A DNA stretch of 64,000 nt, taken from contig NW_027480530.1 in the NCBI RefSeq assembly GCF_051401765.1, positions 62,001-126,000 on the forward strand. The letters are read 5' to 3'. A model generated the notes under the pieces. It did no database searches. It was not told the DNA's origin and was given only the letters and a program-made list of their open reading frames with translations. Made by a program: the position numbers and the translations under genes. The DNA comes from Calliopsis andreniformis. Its lineage: Eukaryota; Arthropoda; Insecta; Hymenoptera; Andrenidae. The first letter of the stretch is position 1. Every line of letters begins with the position of its first letter. Of the stretch, positions 42,882-56,026 are shown in pieces.

Positions 42882-43810
42882 AGCTGCTCCTGACACTGCT
42901 CCTGACACAGACACTGCTGCTGATACTGACAATGCTCCTGATACTTCTCCTGACACGGACACTGCTCCGGACAATGCTCCTGACACTGACACTGCTCCTG
43001 GTACTCCTCCTGACACTGACACTGCTCCTGACACAGCTCGTGACAGTGAAACTGCACCTGCCACTGTTCCTGACACTGCTGCTCACACTGACACTGCTCC
43101 TGACACTGGCACTGGTCCTGACACTGCTCCTGACACTGCTCTTGACACTGCTCCTGACACTGACACTGCTCCTGACACTGCTCCTGACACTGCTCCTGAC
43201 ACTGACACTGCTCCTGACACTGCTCCTGACACTGCTCCAGTCACTGACACTGCTCCTCACACTGCTCTTCACACTGACACTGCTCCTGACACTGCTACTG
43301 ACACAGACACTGCTGCTGATACTGATAATGCTCCTGAAAGTGCTCCTGACCCTGACACGGCTGCTCACACTGCTCCTGACACTGACACTGCTCCTGACAC
43401 TGGTCCTGACACAGACACTGCTGCTGATGCTGACAATGCTCCTGACACTGCTCCTGACACAGACACTGCTCAGAACAATGCTTCTGACACTGACACTGCT
43501 CCTGTCACTGGCACTGGTCCTGACACTGCTTCTGACACTGGCACTGGTCCTGACACTGCTCCTGACACTGACACTGCTCCGAACAATGCTTCTGACACTG
43601 ACACTGCTCCTGTCACTGGCACTGGACCTGACACTGCTTCTGACACTGGCACTGGTCCTGACACTGCGCCTGACACTGACACTGCTCCTGATACTGACAC
43701 TGACACTGCTCCTGACACTGCTCCTGACACAGAGGCTGCTGCTGATACTGACAATGCTCCTCAAACTGCTCCTGACCGTGACACGGCTCCTCACACTGCA
43801 CCTGACACTG

Positions 43811-44647
43811 AGCTGCTCCTGACACTGCTCCTGACACAGACACTTCTACTGATACTTACAATGCTCCTGATACTTCTCTTGACAAGGACACTGCTCCGGA
43901 CAAAGCTCCTGACACTGACACTGCTCCTGGCACTCATCCTGACACTGACACTGCTCCTGACACAGCTCGTGACAGCGAAACCGCACCTGCCACTGTTCCT
44001 GACACTGCTGCTCACACTGACACTGCTCCTGACACTGGCACTGGTCCTGACACTGCTCCTGACACTGCTCCTGACACTGCTCCTGACACTGACACTGCTC
44101 CTGCCACTGCTCCTGACACTGCTCCTGACACTGACACTGCTCCTGACACTGCTCCTGGCACTGCTCCTGACACTGATACTGCTCCTGACACTGATAATGC
44201 TGCTGATCCTGACAAAGCTCCTGACACTGCTACTGACACTGCTCGTGACGTTGCTCCAGACACTGACACTGCTATTGACACAGCTCGTGACGGTGACACT
44301 GCTCCTGCCACTGTTCCTGACACGGCTGCTCACACTGACACTGCTCCTGACACTGGCACTGGTCCTGACACTGCTCCTGACACTGACACTGCTCCTGACA
44401 CTGCTCCTGACACTGACACTGATGCTGATCCTGACAATGCTCCTGACAATGCTCCTGACACTGACGCTGACACTGCTCGCGACATTGCTCCAGACACTGA
44501 CACTGCTCCTGGTACACAGCTCGTGACACTGCTGCTGACACTGACACTGCTTGTGACACTGCTCCTTTAACTGACACTGCTCCTCACACAGCTCCTGACA
44601 CTGGCACTGCTCTTGGCACTGCTCCTGACACACTGCACCTGACACTG
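43811..44647. repeat. 837-bp phase-preserving unit, copy 2
   Basis: Same unit 1766 bp downstream of copy 1. Its start differs: it carries CACTTCTACTGATACTTACAA and CTTGACAAGGACACTG variants. +2 slips lie at about 44511 and 44629. Confidence 0.88.
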
Positions 44648-47600
44648 AGCTGCTCCTGACACTGCTCCTGACACAGACACTGCTGCTGATACTGACAATG
44701 CTCCTGATACTTCTCCTGACACGGACACTGCTCCGGACAATGCTCCTGACACTGACACTGCTCCTGGCACTCCTCCTGACACTGACACTGCTCCTGACAC
44801 AGCTCGTGACAGTGAAACTGCACCTGCCACTGTTCCTGACACTGCTGCTCACACTGACACTGCTCCTGACACTGGCACTGGTCCTGACACTGCTCCTGAC
44901 ACTGCTCCTGACACTGACCCTGCTCCTGACACTGCTCCTGACACTGCTCCAGTCACTGACACTGCTCCTCACACTGCTCTTCACACTGACACTGCTCCTG
45001 ACACTGCTACTGACACAGACACTGCTGCTGATACTGATAATGCTCCTGAAAGTGCTCCTGACCCTGACACTGCTGCTCACACTGCTCCTGACACTGACAC
45101 TGCTCCTGACACTGGTCCTGACACAGACACTGCTGCTGATGCTGACAATGCTCCTGATACTTCTCCTGACACGGACACTGCTCCGGACAATGCTCCTGAC
45201 ACTGACAATGCTCCTGTCACTGACACTGGTCCTGACACTGCTTCTGACACTGGCACTGGTCCTGACACTGCTCCTGACACTGACGCTGCTCCTGACACTC
45301 ACACTGACACTGCTCCTGACACTCCTACTGACACTGACACTGCTCCTGACACTGCTCGCGACATTGCTCCAGACACTGACACTGCTCCTGACACAGCTAC
45401 TGTCACTGACACTGCTCCTGACACTGCTCCTGACACAACTCCTGACACTGGCACTGCTCCTGAACCTGACACTGCTCCTGACACAGGCACCGCTCCTGGT
45501 ACTGACACTGACACTGCTCAGAACAATGCTTCTGACACTGACATTGCTCCTGTCACTGGCACTGGACCTGACACTGCTTGTTACACTGGCACTGGTCCTG
45601 ACACTGCTCCTGACACAGGCACTGTTTGTGGTACTGACACTGACACTGCTACTGACACTGCCACTGCTCCTGACGCTGCTCCAGACACTGCAACTGACAC
45701 TGGCACGGCTCCTCACACTGCTCCTGACACTGACACTGCCCCTGATACTGCTCCTGGCACTGCTCCTGACACTGACACTGCTCCTGATACTGACACTGAC
45801 ACTGCTCCTGACACCGACACTGCTCCCGACAATGCTCCTGACACTGGCACTGCTCCTGACACTGACACTGGTTCTGACACTGCTTCTGACACTAGCACTG
45901 GTCCTGATACTGCTCCTGACACTGACGCTGCTCCTGATACTGACACTGACACTGCTCCTGACACTGCTCCTGACACTGCTACTGACACAGACACTGCTGC
46001 TGATACTGATAATGCTCCTGAAAGGGCTCCTGACCCTGACACGGCTGCTCACACTGCTCCTGACACTGACACTGCTCCTGACACTGGTCCTGACACAGAC
46101 GCTGCTGCTGATGCTGACAATGCTCCTGACACTGCTCCTGACGCAGACACTGCTCCGAACAATGCTTCTGACACTGACACTGCTCCTGTCACTGGCACTG
46201 GTCCTGACACTGCTTCTGACACTGGCACTGGTCCTGACACTGCTCCTGACACTGACTCTGCTCCGAACAATGCTTCTGACACTGACACTGCTCCTGTCAC
46301 TGGCACTGGACCTGATACTGCTTCTGACACTCGCACTGGTCCTGACACTGCTCCTGACACTGACACTGCTCCTGATACTGACACTGACACTGCTCCTGAC
46401 ACTGCTCCTGACACAGAGACCGCTGCTGATACTGACAATGCTCCTCAAACTGCTCCTGACCGTGACACGGCTCCTCACACTGCACCTGACACTGAGCTGC
46501 TCCTGACACTGCTCCTGACACAGACACTGCTGCTGATACTGACAATGCTCCTGATACTTCTCCTGACACGGACACTGCACCGGACAATGCTCCTGACACT
46601 GACACTGCTGCTGGCACTCCTCCTGACACTGACACTGCTCCTGACACAGCTCGTGACAGTGAAACTGCACCTGCCACTGTTCCTGACACTGCTGCTCACA
46701 CTGACACTGCTCCTGACACTGGCACTGGTCCTGACACTGCTCCTGACACTGCTCCTGACGCTGCTCCTGACACTGACACTGCTCCTGCCACTGCTCCTGA
46801 CACTGCTCCTGACACTGACACTGCTCCTGACACTGCTCCTGACACTGACACTGCTCGTGACACTGCTCCTGACACTGACACTGCTCCTGCCACTGCTCCT
46901 GACACTGCTCCTGACACTGACACTGCTCCTGACACTGCTCCTGACACTGCTCCTGACACTGACACTGCTCCTGACACTGCTCCTGACACTGACACTGCTC
47001 TTGACACTGCTCCTGACACTGACACCGCTGCTGAAACTGACAATGCTCCTGATACTTCTCCTGACACGGACACTGCTCCGGACAATGCTCCTGACAAAGA
47101 GACTGCTGCTGATACTGACAATGCTCCTCACACTGCTCCTGACCGTGACACGGCTCCTCACACTGCACCTGACACTGAGCTGCTCCTGACACTGCTCCTG
47201 ACACAGACACTGCTGCTGAAACTGACAATGCTCCTGATACTTCTCCTGACACTGACACTGCTCCTGACACAGCTCGTGACAGTGAAACTGCACCTGCCAC
47301 TGTTCCTGACACTGCTGCTCACACTGACACCGCTCCTGACACTGGCACTGGTCCTGACACTGCTCCTGACACTGCTCCTGACACTGACACTGCTCCTGCC
47401 ACTGTTCCTGACACTGCTCCTGACACTGACACTGCTCCTGACACTGCTCCTGACACTGCTCCTGACACTGACACTGCTCCTGACACTGCTCCTGACACTG
47501 ACACTGCTCCTGACCCTGCTCCTGACACTGACACTGCACCTGACACTGCTCCTGACACTGACACTGCTCCTGCCACTGCTCCTGACACTGCTCCTGACAC

Positions 47601-50600
47601 TGACACTGCTCCTGACACTGCTCCTGACACTGCTCCTGACACTGACACTGCTCCTGACACTGCTCCTGACACTGACACTGCTCCTGACACTGCTCCTGAC
47701 ACTGACACTGCACCTGACACTCACACTGCTCCTGACGCTGCTCCTGACACTGCTCCTGACACAGGCACTGCACCTGGTACTGACACTGACACTGAGCCTG
47801 ACACAGGCACTGTTTCTGGTACTGACACTGACACTGCTACTGACACTGCCGCTGCTCCTGACGCTGCTCCAGACACTGCAACTGACACTGGCACGGCTCC
47901 TCACACTGCTCCTGACACTGACACTGCTCCTGACACTGCTCCTGACACTGACACTGCTCCTGACGCTGCTCCTGTCACTGACACTGCTCCTGTCACTGAC
48001 ACTGGTCCTGACACTGCTTCTGACACTGGCGCTGGTCCTGACACTGCTCCTGACACTGACACTGCTCCTGATACTGACACTGACACTGCTCCTGACACTG
48101 CTACTGACACTGACGCAGCTCCTGACACTGCGCGTGACTTTGCTCCAGACACTGACACTGCTCCTGACACAGCTCGTGACAGTGAAACTTTACCTGCCAC
48201 TGTTCCTGACACTGCTGCTCACACTGACACTGCTCCTAACACTGGCACTGGTCCTGACACTGCCCCTGACACTGCTCCGGACACTGCTCCTGACGCTGAC
48301 ACTGCTCCTGACACTGCTCCTGACACTGACACTGCTCCTGGCACAGCTCCTGCCACTGATACTGCTCCTGACACAGCACCTGACACTGATCCTGACACTG
48401 ACACAGCTCCTGGCACAGCTCCTGTGACTGCTCCTAACACTGACACTGCTCCTGACACTGACACTGCTCCTGACACTGCACCTGACACTGGCACTGCTCC
48501 TGACACAGCTCGTGACAGTGAAACTGCACCTGCCACTGTTCCTGACACTGCTGCTCACACTGACACTGCTCCTGACACTGGCACTGGTCCTGACACTGCT
48601 CCTGACACTGCTCCTGACACTGCTCCTGACACTGACACTGCTCCTGCCACTGCTCCTGACACTGCTCCTGACACTGACACTGCTCCTGACTCTGCTCCTG
48701 ACACTGCTCCTGACACTGACACTGCTCCTGACACTGCTCCTGACACTGACACTGCTCTTGACACTGCTCCTGACACTGACACTGCTGCTGAAACTGACAA
48801 TGCTCCTGATACTTCTCCTGACACGGACACTGCTCCGGACAATGCTCCTGACAAAGAGACTGCTGCTGATACTGACAATGCTCCTCACACTGCTCCTGAC
48901 CGTGACACGGCTCCTCACACTGCACCTGACACTGAGCTGCTCCTGACACTGCTCCTGACACAGACACTGCTGCTGAAACTGACTATGCTCCTGATACTTC
49001 TCCTGACACGGACACTGCTCCGGACAATGCTCCTGACACTGACACTGCTCCTGGCACTGGCACTGGTCCTGACACTGCTCCTGACACTGCTCCTGACACT
49101 GACCCTGCTCCTGACACTGCTCCTGACACTGCTCCAGTCACTGACACTGCTCCTCATACTGCTCTTCACACTGACACTGCTCCTGACACTGCTACTGACA
49201 CAGACACTGCTGCTGATACTGATAATGCTCCTGAAAGTGCTCCTGACCCTGACACTGCTGCTCACACTGCTCCTGACACTGACACTGCTCCTGACACTGG
49301 TCCTGACACAGACACTGCTGCTGATGCTGACAATGCTCCTGATACTTCTCCTGACACGGACACTGCTCCGGACAATGCTCCTGACACTGACAATGCTCCT
49401 GTCACTGACACTGGTCCTGACACTGCTTCTGACACTGGCACTGGTCCTGACACTGCTCCTGACACTGACGCTGCTCCTGACACTCACACTGACACTGCTC
49501 CTGACACTCCTACTGACACTGACACTGCTCCTGACACTGCTCGCGACATTGCTCCAGACACTGACACTGCTCCTGACACAGCTACTGTCACTGACACTGC
49601 TCCTGACACTGCTCCTGACACAACTCCTGACACTGGCACTGCTCCTGAACCTGACACTGCTCCTGACACAGGCACCGCTCCTGGTACTGACACTGACACT
49701 GCTCAGAACAATGCTTCTGACACTGACATTGCTCCTGTCACTGGCACTGGACCTGACACTGCTTGTTACACTGGCACTGGTCCTGACACTGCTCCTGACA
49801 CAGGCACTGTTTGTGGTACTGACACTGACACTGCTACTGACACTGCCACTGCTCCTGACGCTGCTCCAGACACTGCAACTGACACTGGCACGGCTCCTCA
49901 CACTGCTCCTGACACTGACACTGCTCCTGATACTGCTCCTGGCACTGCTCCTGACACTGACACTGCTCCTGATACTGACACTGACACTGCTCCTGACACC
50001 GACACTGCTCCCGACAATGCTCCTGACACTGGCACTGCTCCTGACACTGACACTGGTTCTGACACTGCTTCTGACACTAGCACTGGTCCTGATACTGCTC
50101 CTGACACTGACGCTGCTCCTGATACTGACACTGACACTGCTCCTGACACTGCTCCTGACACTGCTACTGACACAGACACTGCTGCTGATACTGATAATGC
50201 TCCTGAAAGGGCTCCTGACCCTGACACGGCTGCTCACACTGCTGCTGACACTGACACTGCTCCTGACACTGGTCCTGACACAGACGCTGCTGCTGATGCT
50301 GACAATGCTCCTGACACTGCTCCTGACGCAGACACTGCTCCGAACAATGCTTCTGACACTGACACTGCTCCTGTCACTGGCACTGGTCCTGACACTGCTT
50401 CTGACACTGGCACTGGTCCTGACACTGCTCCTGACACTGACTCTGCTCCGAACAATGCTTCTGACACTGACACTGCTCCTGTCACTGGCACTGGACCTGA
50501 TACTGCTTCTGACACTCGCACTGGTCCTGACACTGCTCCTGACACTGACACTGCTCCTGATACTGACACTGACACTGCTCCTGACACTGCTCCTGACACA

Positions 50601-53010
50601 GAGACCGCTGCTGATACTGACAATGCTCCTCAAACTGCTCCTGACCGTGACACGGCTCCTCACACTGCACCTGACACTGAGCTGCTCCTGACACTGCTCC
50701 TGACACAGACACTGCTGCTGATACTGACAATGCTCCTGATACTTCTCCTGACACGGACACTGCACCGGACAATGCTCCTGACACTGACACTGCTGCTGGC
50801 ACTCCTCCTGACACTGACACTGCTCCTGACACAGCTCGTGACAGTGAAACTGCACCTGCCACTGTTCCTGACACTGCTGCTCACACTGACACTGCTCCTG
50901 ACACTGGCACTGGTCCTGACACTGCTCCTGACACTGCTCCTGACGCTGCTCCTGACACTGACACTGCTCCTGCCACTGCTCCTGACACTGCTCCTGACAC
51001 TGACACTGCTCCTGGCACTCCTCCTGACACTGACACTGCTCCTGACACAGCTCGTTACAGTGAAACTGCACCTGCCACTGTTCCTGACACTGCTGCTCAC
51101 AGTGACACTGCTCCTGACACTGGCACTGGTCCTGACACTGCTCCTGACACTGCTCCTGACACTGCTACTGACACTGACACTGCTCCTGCCACTGCTCCTG
51201 TCACTGCTCCTGACACTGACACTGCTCCTGACACTGCTCCTGACACTGCTCCTGACACTGACACTGCTGCTGATCCTGAGAATTCTCCTGACACTGGTCC
51301 TGACACTGACACTGACACGGATTCTGACACTGACACTGCTCCTCACACTGCTCCTGACACAGACACTGCTGCTGATGCTGACAATGCTCCTGACACTGCT
51401 CCTGACACAGACACTGCTCCGAACAATGCTTCTGACACTGACACTGCTCCTGTCACTGGCACTGGTCCTGACACTGCTTCTGACACTGGCACTGGTCCTG
51501 ACACTGCTCCTGACACTGACACTGCTCCGAACAATGCTTCTGACACTGACACTGCTCCTGTCACTGGCACTGGACCTGACACTGCTTCTGACACTGGCAC
51601 TGGTCCTGACACTGCTCCTGACACTGACACTGCTCCGCACAATGCTTCTGACACTGACACTGCTCCTGTCACTGGCACTGGACCTGACACTGCTTCTGAC
51701 ACTGGCACTGGTCCTGACACTGCTCCTGACACTGACACTGCTCCTGATACTGACACTGACACTGCTCCTGACACTGCTCCTGACACAGAGACTGCTGCTG
51801 ATACTGACAATGCTCCTCAAACTGCTCCTGACCGTACACGGCTCCTCACACTGCACCTGACACTGAGCTGCTCCTGACACTGCTCCTGACACAGACACTG
51901 CTGCTGATACTGACAATGCTCCTGATACTTCTCCTGACACTGACACTGCTCCGGACAATGCTCCTGGCACTGACACTGCTCCTGGCACTCCTCCTGACAC
52001 TGACACTGCTCCTGACACAGCTCGTGACAGTGAAACTGCACCTGCCACTGTTCCTGACACTGCTCCTGACACTGACACTGCTGCTGATCCTGAGAATTCT
52101 CCTGACACTGCTCCTGACACTGACACTGACACGGATTCTGACACTAACACTGCTCCTCACACTGCTCCTGACACAGACACTGCTGCTGATACTGACAATG
52201 CTCCTGATACTTCTCCTGACACGGACACTGCTCCGGACAATGCTCCTGACACTGACACTGCTCCTGGCACTCCTCCTGACACTGACACTGCTCCTGACAC
52301 AGCTCGTTACAGTGAAACTGCACCTGCCACTGTTCCTGACACTGCTGCTCACAGTGACACTGCTCCTGACACTGGCACTGGTCCTGACACTGCTCCTGAC
52401 ACTGCTCCTGACACTGCTCCTGACACTGACACTGCTCCTGCCACTGCTCCTGTCACTGCTCCTGACACTGACACTGCTCCTGACACTGCTCCTGACACTG
52501 CTCCTGACACTGACACTGCTGCTGATCCTGAGAATTCTCCTGACACTGCTCCTGACACTGACACTGACACGGATTCTGACACTGACACTGCTCCTCACAC
52601 TGCTCCTGACACAGACACTGCTGCTGATGCTGACAATGCTCCTGACACTGCTCCTGACACAGACACTGCTCCGAACAATGCTTCTGACACTGACACTGCT
52701 CCTGTCACTGGCACAGGTCCTGACACTGCTTCTGACACTGGCACTGGTCCTGACACTGCTCCTGACACTGACACTGCTCCGAACAATGCTTCTGACACTG
52801 ACACTGCTCCTGTCACTGGCACTGGACCTGACACTGCTTCTGACACTGGCACTGGTCCTGACACTGCTCCTGACACTGCCACTGCTCCTGATACTGACAC
52901 TGACACTGCTCCTGACACTGCTCCTGACACAGAGACTGCTGCTGATACTGACAATGCTCCTCAAACTGCTCCTGACCGTGACACGGCTCCTCACACTGCA
53001 CCTGACACCG

Positions 53011-53847
53011 AGCTGCTCCTGACACTGCTCCTGACACAGACACTGCTGCTGATACTGACAATGCTCCTGATACTTCTCCTGACACGGACACTGCTCCGGA
53101 CAATGCTCCTGACACTGACACTGCTCCTGGCACCCCTCCTGACACTGACACTGCTCCTGACACAGCTCGTGACAGTGAAACTGCACCTGCCACTGTTCCT
53201 GACACTGCTGCTCACACTGACACTGCTCCTGACACTGGCACTGGTCCTGACACTGCTCCTGACACTGCTCCTGACACTGCTCCTGGCACTGACACTGCTC
53301 CTGCCACTGCTCCTGACACTGCTCCTGACACTGACACTGCTCCTGACACTGCTCCTGGCACTGCTCCTGACACTGATACTGCTCCTGACACTGATAATGC
53401 TGCTGATCCTGACAAAGCTCCTGACACTGCTACTGACACTGCTCGTGACGTTGCTCCAGACACTGACACTGCTATTGACACAGCTCGTGACGGTGACACT
53501 GATCCTGCCACTGTTCCTGACACGGCTGCTCACACTGACACTGCTCCTGACACTGGCACTGGTCCTGACACTGCTCCTGACACTGACACTGCTCCTGACA
53601 CTGCTCCTGACACTGACACTGCTGCTGATCCTGACAATGCTCCTGACACTGCTCCTGACACTGACGCTGACACTGCTCGCGACATTGCTCCAGACACTGA
53701 CACTGCTCCTGGTACACAGCTCGTGACACTGCTGCTGACACTGACACTGCTTGTGACACTGCTCCTTTAACTGACACTGCTCCTCACACAGCTCCTGACA
53801 CTGGCACTGCTCTTGGCACTGCTCCTGACACACTGCACCTGACACTG
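53011..53847. repeat. 837-bp phase-preserving unit, copy 3
   Basis: Counterpart of 42045-42881 at +10966, within the second megablock. +2 slips lie at about 53711 and 53828. Confidence 0.88.
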
Positions 53848-54775
53848 AGCTGCTCCTGACACTGCTCCTGACACAGACACTGCTGCTGATACTGACAATG
53901 CTCCTGATACTTCTCCTGACACGGACACTGCTCCGGACAATGCTCCTGACACTGACACTGCTCCTGGTACTCCTCCTGACACTGACACTGCTCCTGACAC
54001 AGCTCGTGACAGTGAAACTGCACCTGCCACTGTTCCTGACACTGCTGCTCACACTGACACTGCTCCTGACACTGGCACTGGTCCTGACACTGCTCCTGAC
54101 ACTGCTCTTGACACTGCTCCTGACACTGACACTGCTCCTGACACTGCTCCTGACACTGCTCCTGACACTGACACTGCTCCTGACACTGCTCCTGACACTG
54201 CTCCAGTCACTGACACTGCTCCTCACACTGCTCTTCACACTGACACTGCTCCTGACACTGCTACTGACACAGACACTGCTGCTGATACTGATAATGCTCC
54301 TGAAAGTGCTCCTGACCCTGACACGGCTGCTCACACTGCTCCTGACACTGACACTGCTCCTGACACTGGTCCTGACACAGACACTGCTGCTGATGCTGAC
54401 AATGCTCCTGACACTGCTCCTGACACAGACACTGCTCAGAACAATGCTTCTGACACTGACACTGCTCCTGTCACTGGCACTGGTCCTGACACTGCTTCTG
54501 ACACTGGCACTGGTCCTGACACTGCTCCTGACACTGACACTGCTCCGAACAATGCTTCTGACACTGACACTGCTCCTGTCACTGGCACTGGACCTGACAC
54601 TGCTTCTGACACTGGCACTGGTCCTGACACTGCGCCTGACACTGACACTGCTCCTGATACTGACACTGACACTGCTCCTGACACTGCTCCTGACACAGAG
54701 GCTGCTGCTGATACTGACAATGCTCCTCTAACTGCTCCTGACCGTGACACGGCTCCTCACACTGCACCTGACACT

Positions 54776-55189
54776 GAGCAGCTCCTGACACTGCTCCTGA
54801 CTCAGACACTGCTGCTGATACTGACAATGCTCCTGATACTTCTCCTGACACGGACACTGCTCCGGACAATGCTCCTGACACTGACACTGCTCCTGGCACT
54901 CCTCCTGACACTGACACAGCTCCTGACACAGCTCGTGACAGTGAAACTGCACCTGCCACTGTTCCTGACACTGCTCCTGACACTGACACTGCTCCTGACA
55001 CTGCTCCTGACACTGCTCCTGACACTGGCACTGGTCCTGACACTGCTCCTGACACTGACACTGCTCCTGATACTGACACTGACACTGCTCCTGACCCTAC
55101 TCCTGACACAGAGACTGCTGCTGATACTGACAATGCTCCTCAAACTGCTCCTGACCGTGACACGGCTCCTCACACTGCACCTGACACTG
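54776..55189. repeat. 413-bp junction unit shared with 30666-31079
   Basis: Two junctions 413 bp apart enclose a short unit with CTGACACAGCTCCTGACACAG. The only other place in the window with exactly this spacing and content is 30666-31079, about 24.1 kb upstream; both are followed by the CTTGACAAGGACACTG variant. The corresponding position in megablock copy 1 (43810) lacks it. Confidence 0.82.
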
Positions 55190-56026
55190 AGCTGCTCCTG
55201 ACACTGCTCCTGACACAGACACTTCTACTGATACTTACAATGCTCATGATACTTCTCTTGACAAGGACACTGCTCCGGACAAAGCTCCTGACACTGACAC
55301 TGCTCCTGGCACTCATCCTGACACTGACACTGCTCCTGACACAGCTCGTGACAGCGAAACCGCACCTGCCACTGTTCCTGACACTGCTGCTCACACTGAC
55401 ACTGCTCCTGACACTGGCACTGGTCCTGACACTGCTCCTGACACTGCTCCTGACACTGCTCCTGACACTGACACTGCTCCTGCCACTGCTCCTGACACTG
55501 CTCCTGACACTGACACTGCTCCTGACACTGCTCCTGGCACTGCTCCTGACACTGATACTGCTCCTGACACTGATAATGCTGCTGATCCTGACAAAGCTCC
55601 TGACACTGCTACTGACACTGCTCGTGACGTTGCTCCAGACACTGACACTGCTATTGACACAGCTCGTGACGGTGACACTGCTCCTGCCACTGTTCCTGAC
55701 ACGGCTGCTCACACTGACACTGCTCCTGACACTGGCACTGGTCCTGACACTGCTCCTGATACTGACACTGCTCCTGACACTGCTCCTGACACTGACACTG
55801 ATGCTGATCCTGACAATGCTCCTGACAATGCTCCTGACACTGACGCTGACACTGCTCGCGACATTGCTCCAGACACTGACACTGCTCCTGGTACACAGCT
55901 CGTGACACTGCTGCTGACACTGACACTGCTTGTGACACTGCTCCTTTAACTGACACTGCTCCTCACACAGCTCCTGACACTGGCACTGCTCTTGGCACTG
56001 CTCCTGACACACTGCACCTGACACTG
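55190..56026. repeat. 837-bp phase-preserving unit, copy 4
   Basis: Counterpart of 43811-44647 at +11379. It carries the same CACTTCTACTGATACTTACAA start and CTTGACAAGGAC variant. One visible difference is CTCATGATACTTC where copy 2 has CTCCTGATACTTC. Confidence 0.88.

Larger units (their letters stand above)
40043..51008. repeat. Zone 8 copy 1: ~11-kb megablock
   Basis: First copy of the largest duplication. Landmarks recur downstream at +10966 from about 40043 to 43810 (junctions 40899, 42044, 42881, 43810; GAATTC 40314, 41128, 41566; the shared GACCGTACACGG slip at about 40868), at +11379 from 43810 to about 48380, and at +11145 from about 48420 to 50679. The left boundary is near 40043/51009, where sequence after a 46.5-kb-type junction (50679) passes into CTCCTGGCACTCCTCC followed by CTCGTTACAG. 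Confidence 0.88.
4314..52537. repeat. GAATTC-bearing variant hexamer, 18 sites
   Basis: The variant GATCCTGAGAATTCTCCTG creates GAATTC (EcoRI recognition) at 4314, 9106, 9543, 25505, 27748, 29846, 32364, 36957, 37664, 38090, 38797, 39451, 40314, 41128, 41566, 51280, 52094 and 52532. I saw none between about 9550 and 25500, between about 41570 and 51280, or after 52540. The uneven distribution marks the zone 7 family and provides physical landmarks. Confidence 0.85.
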
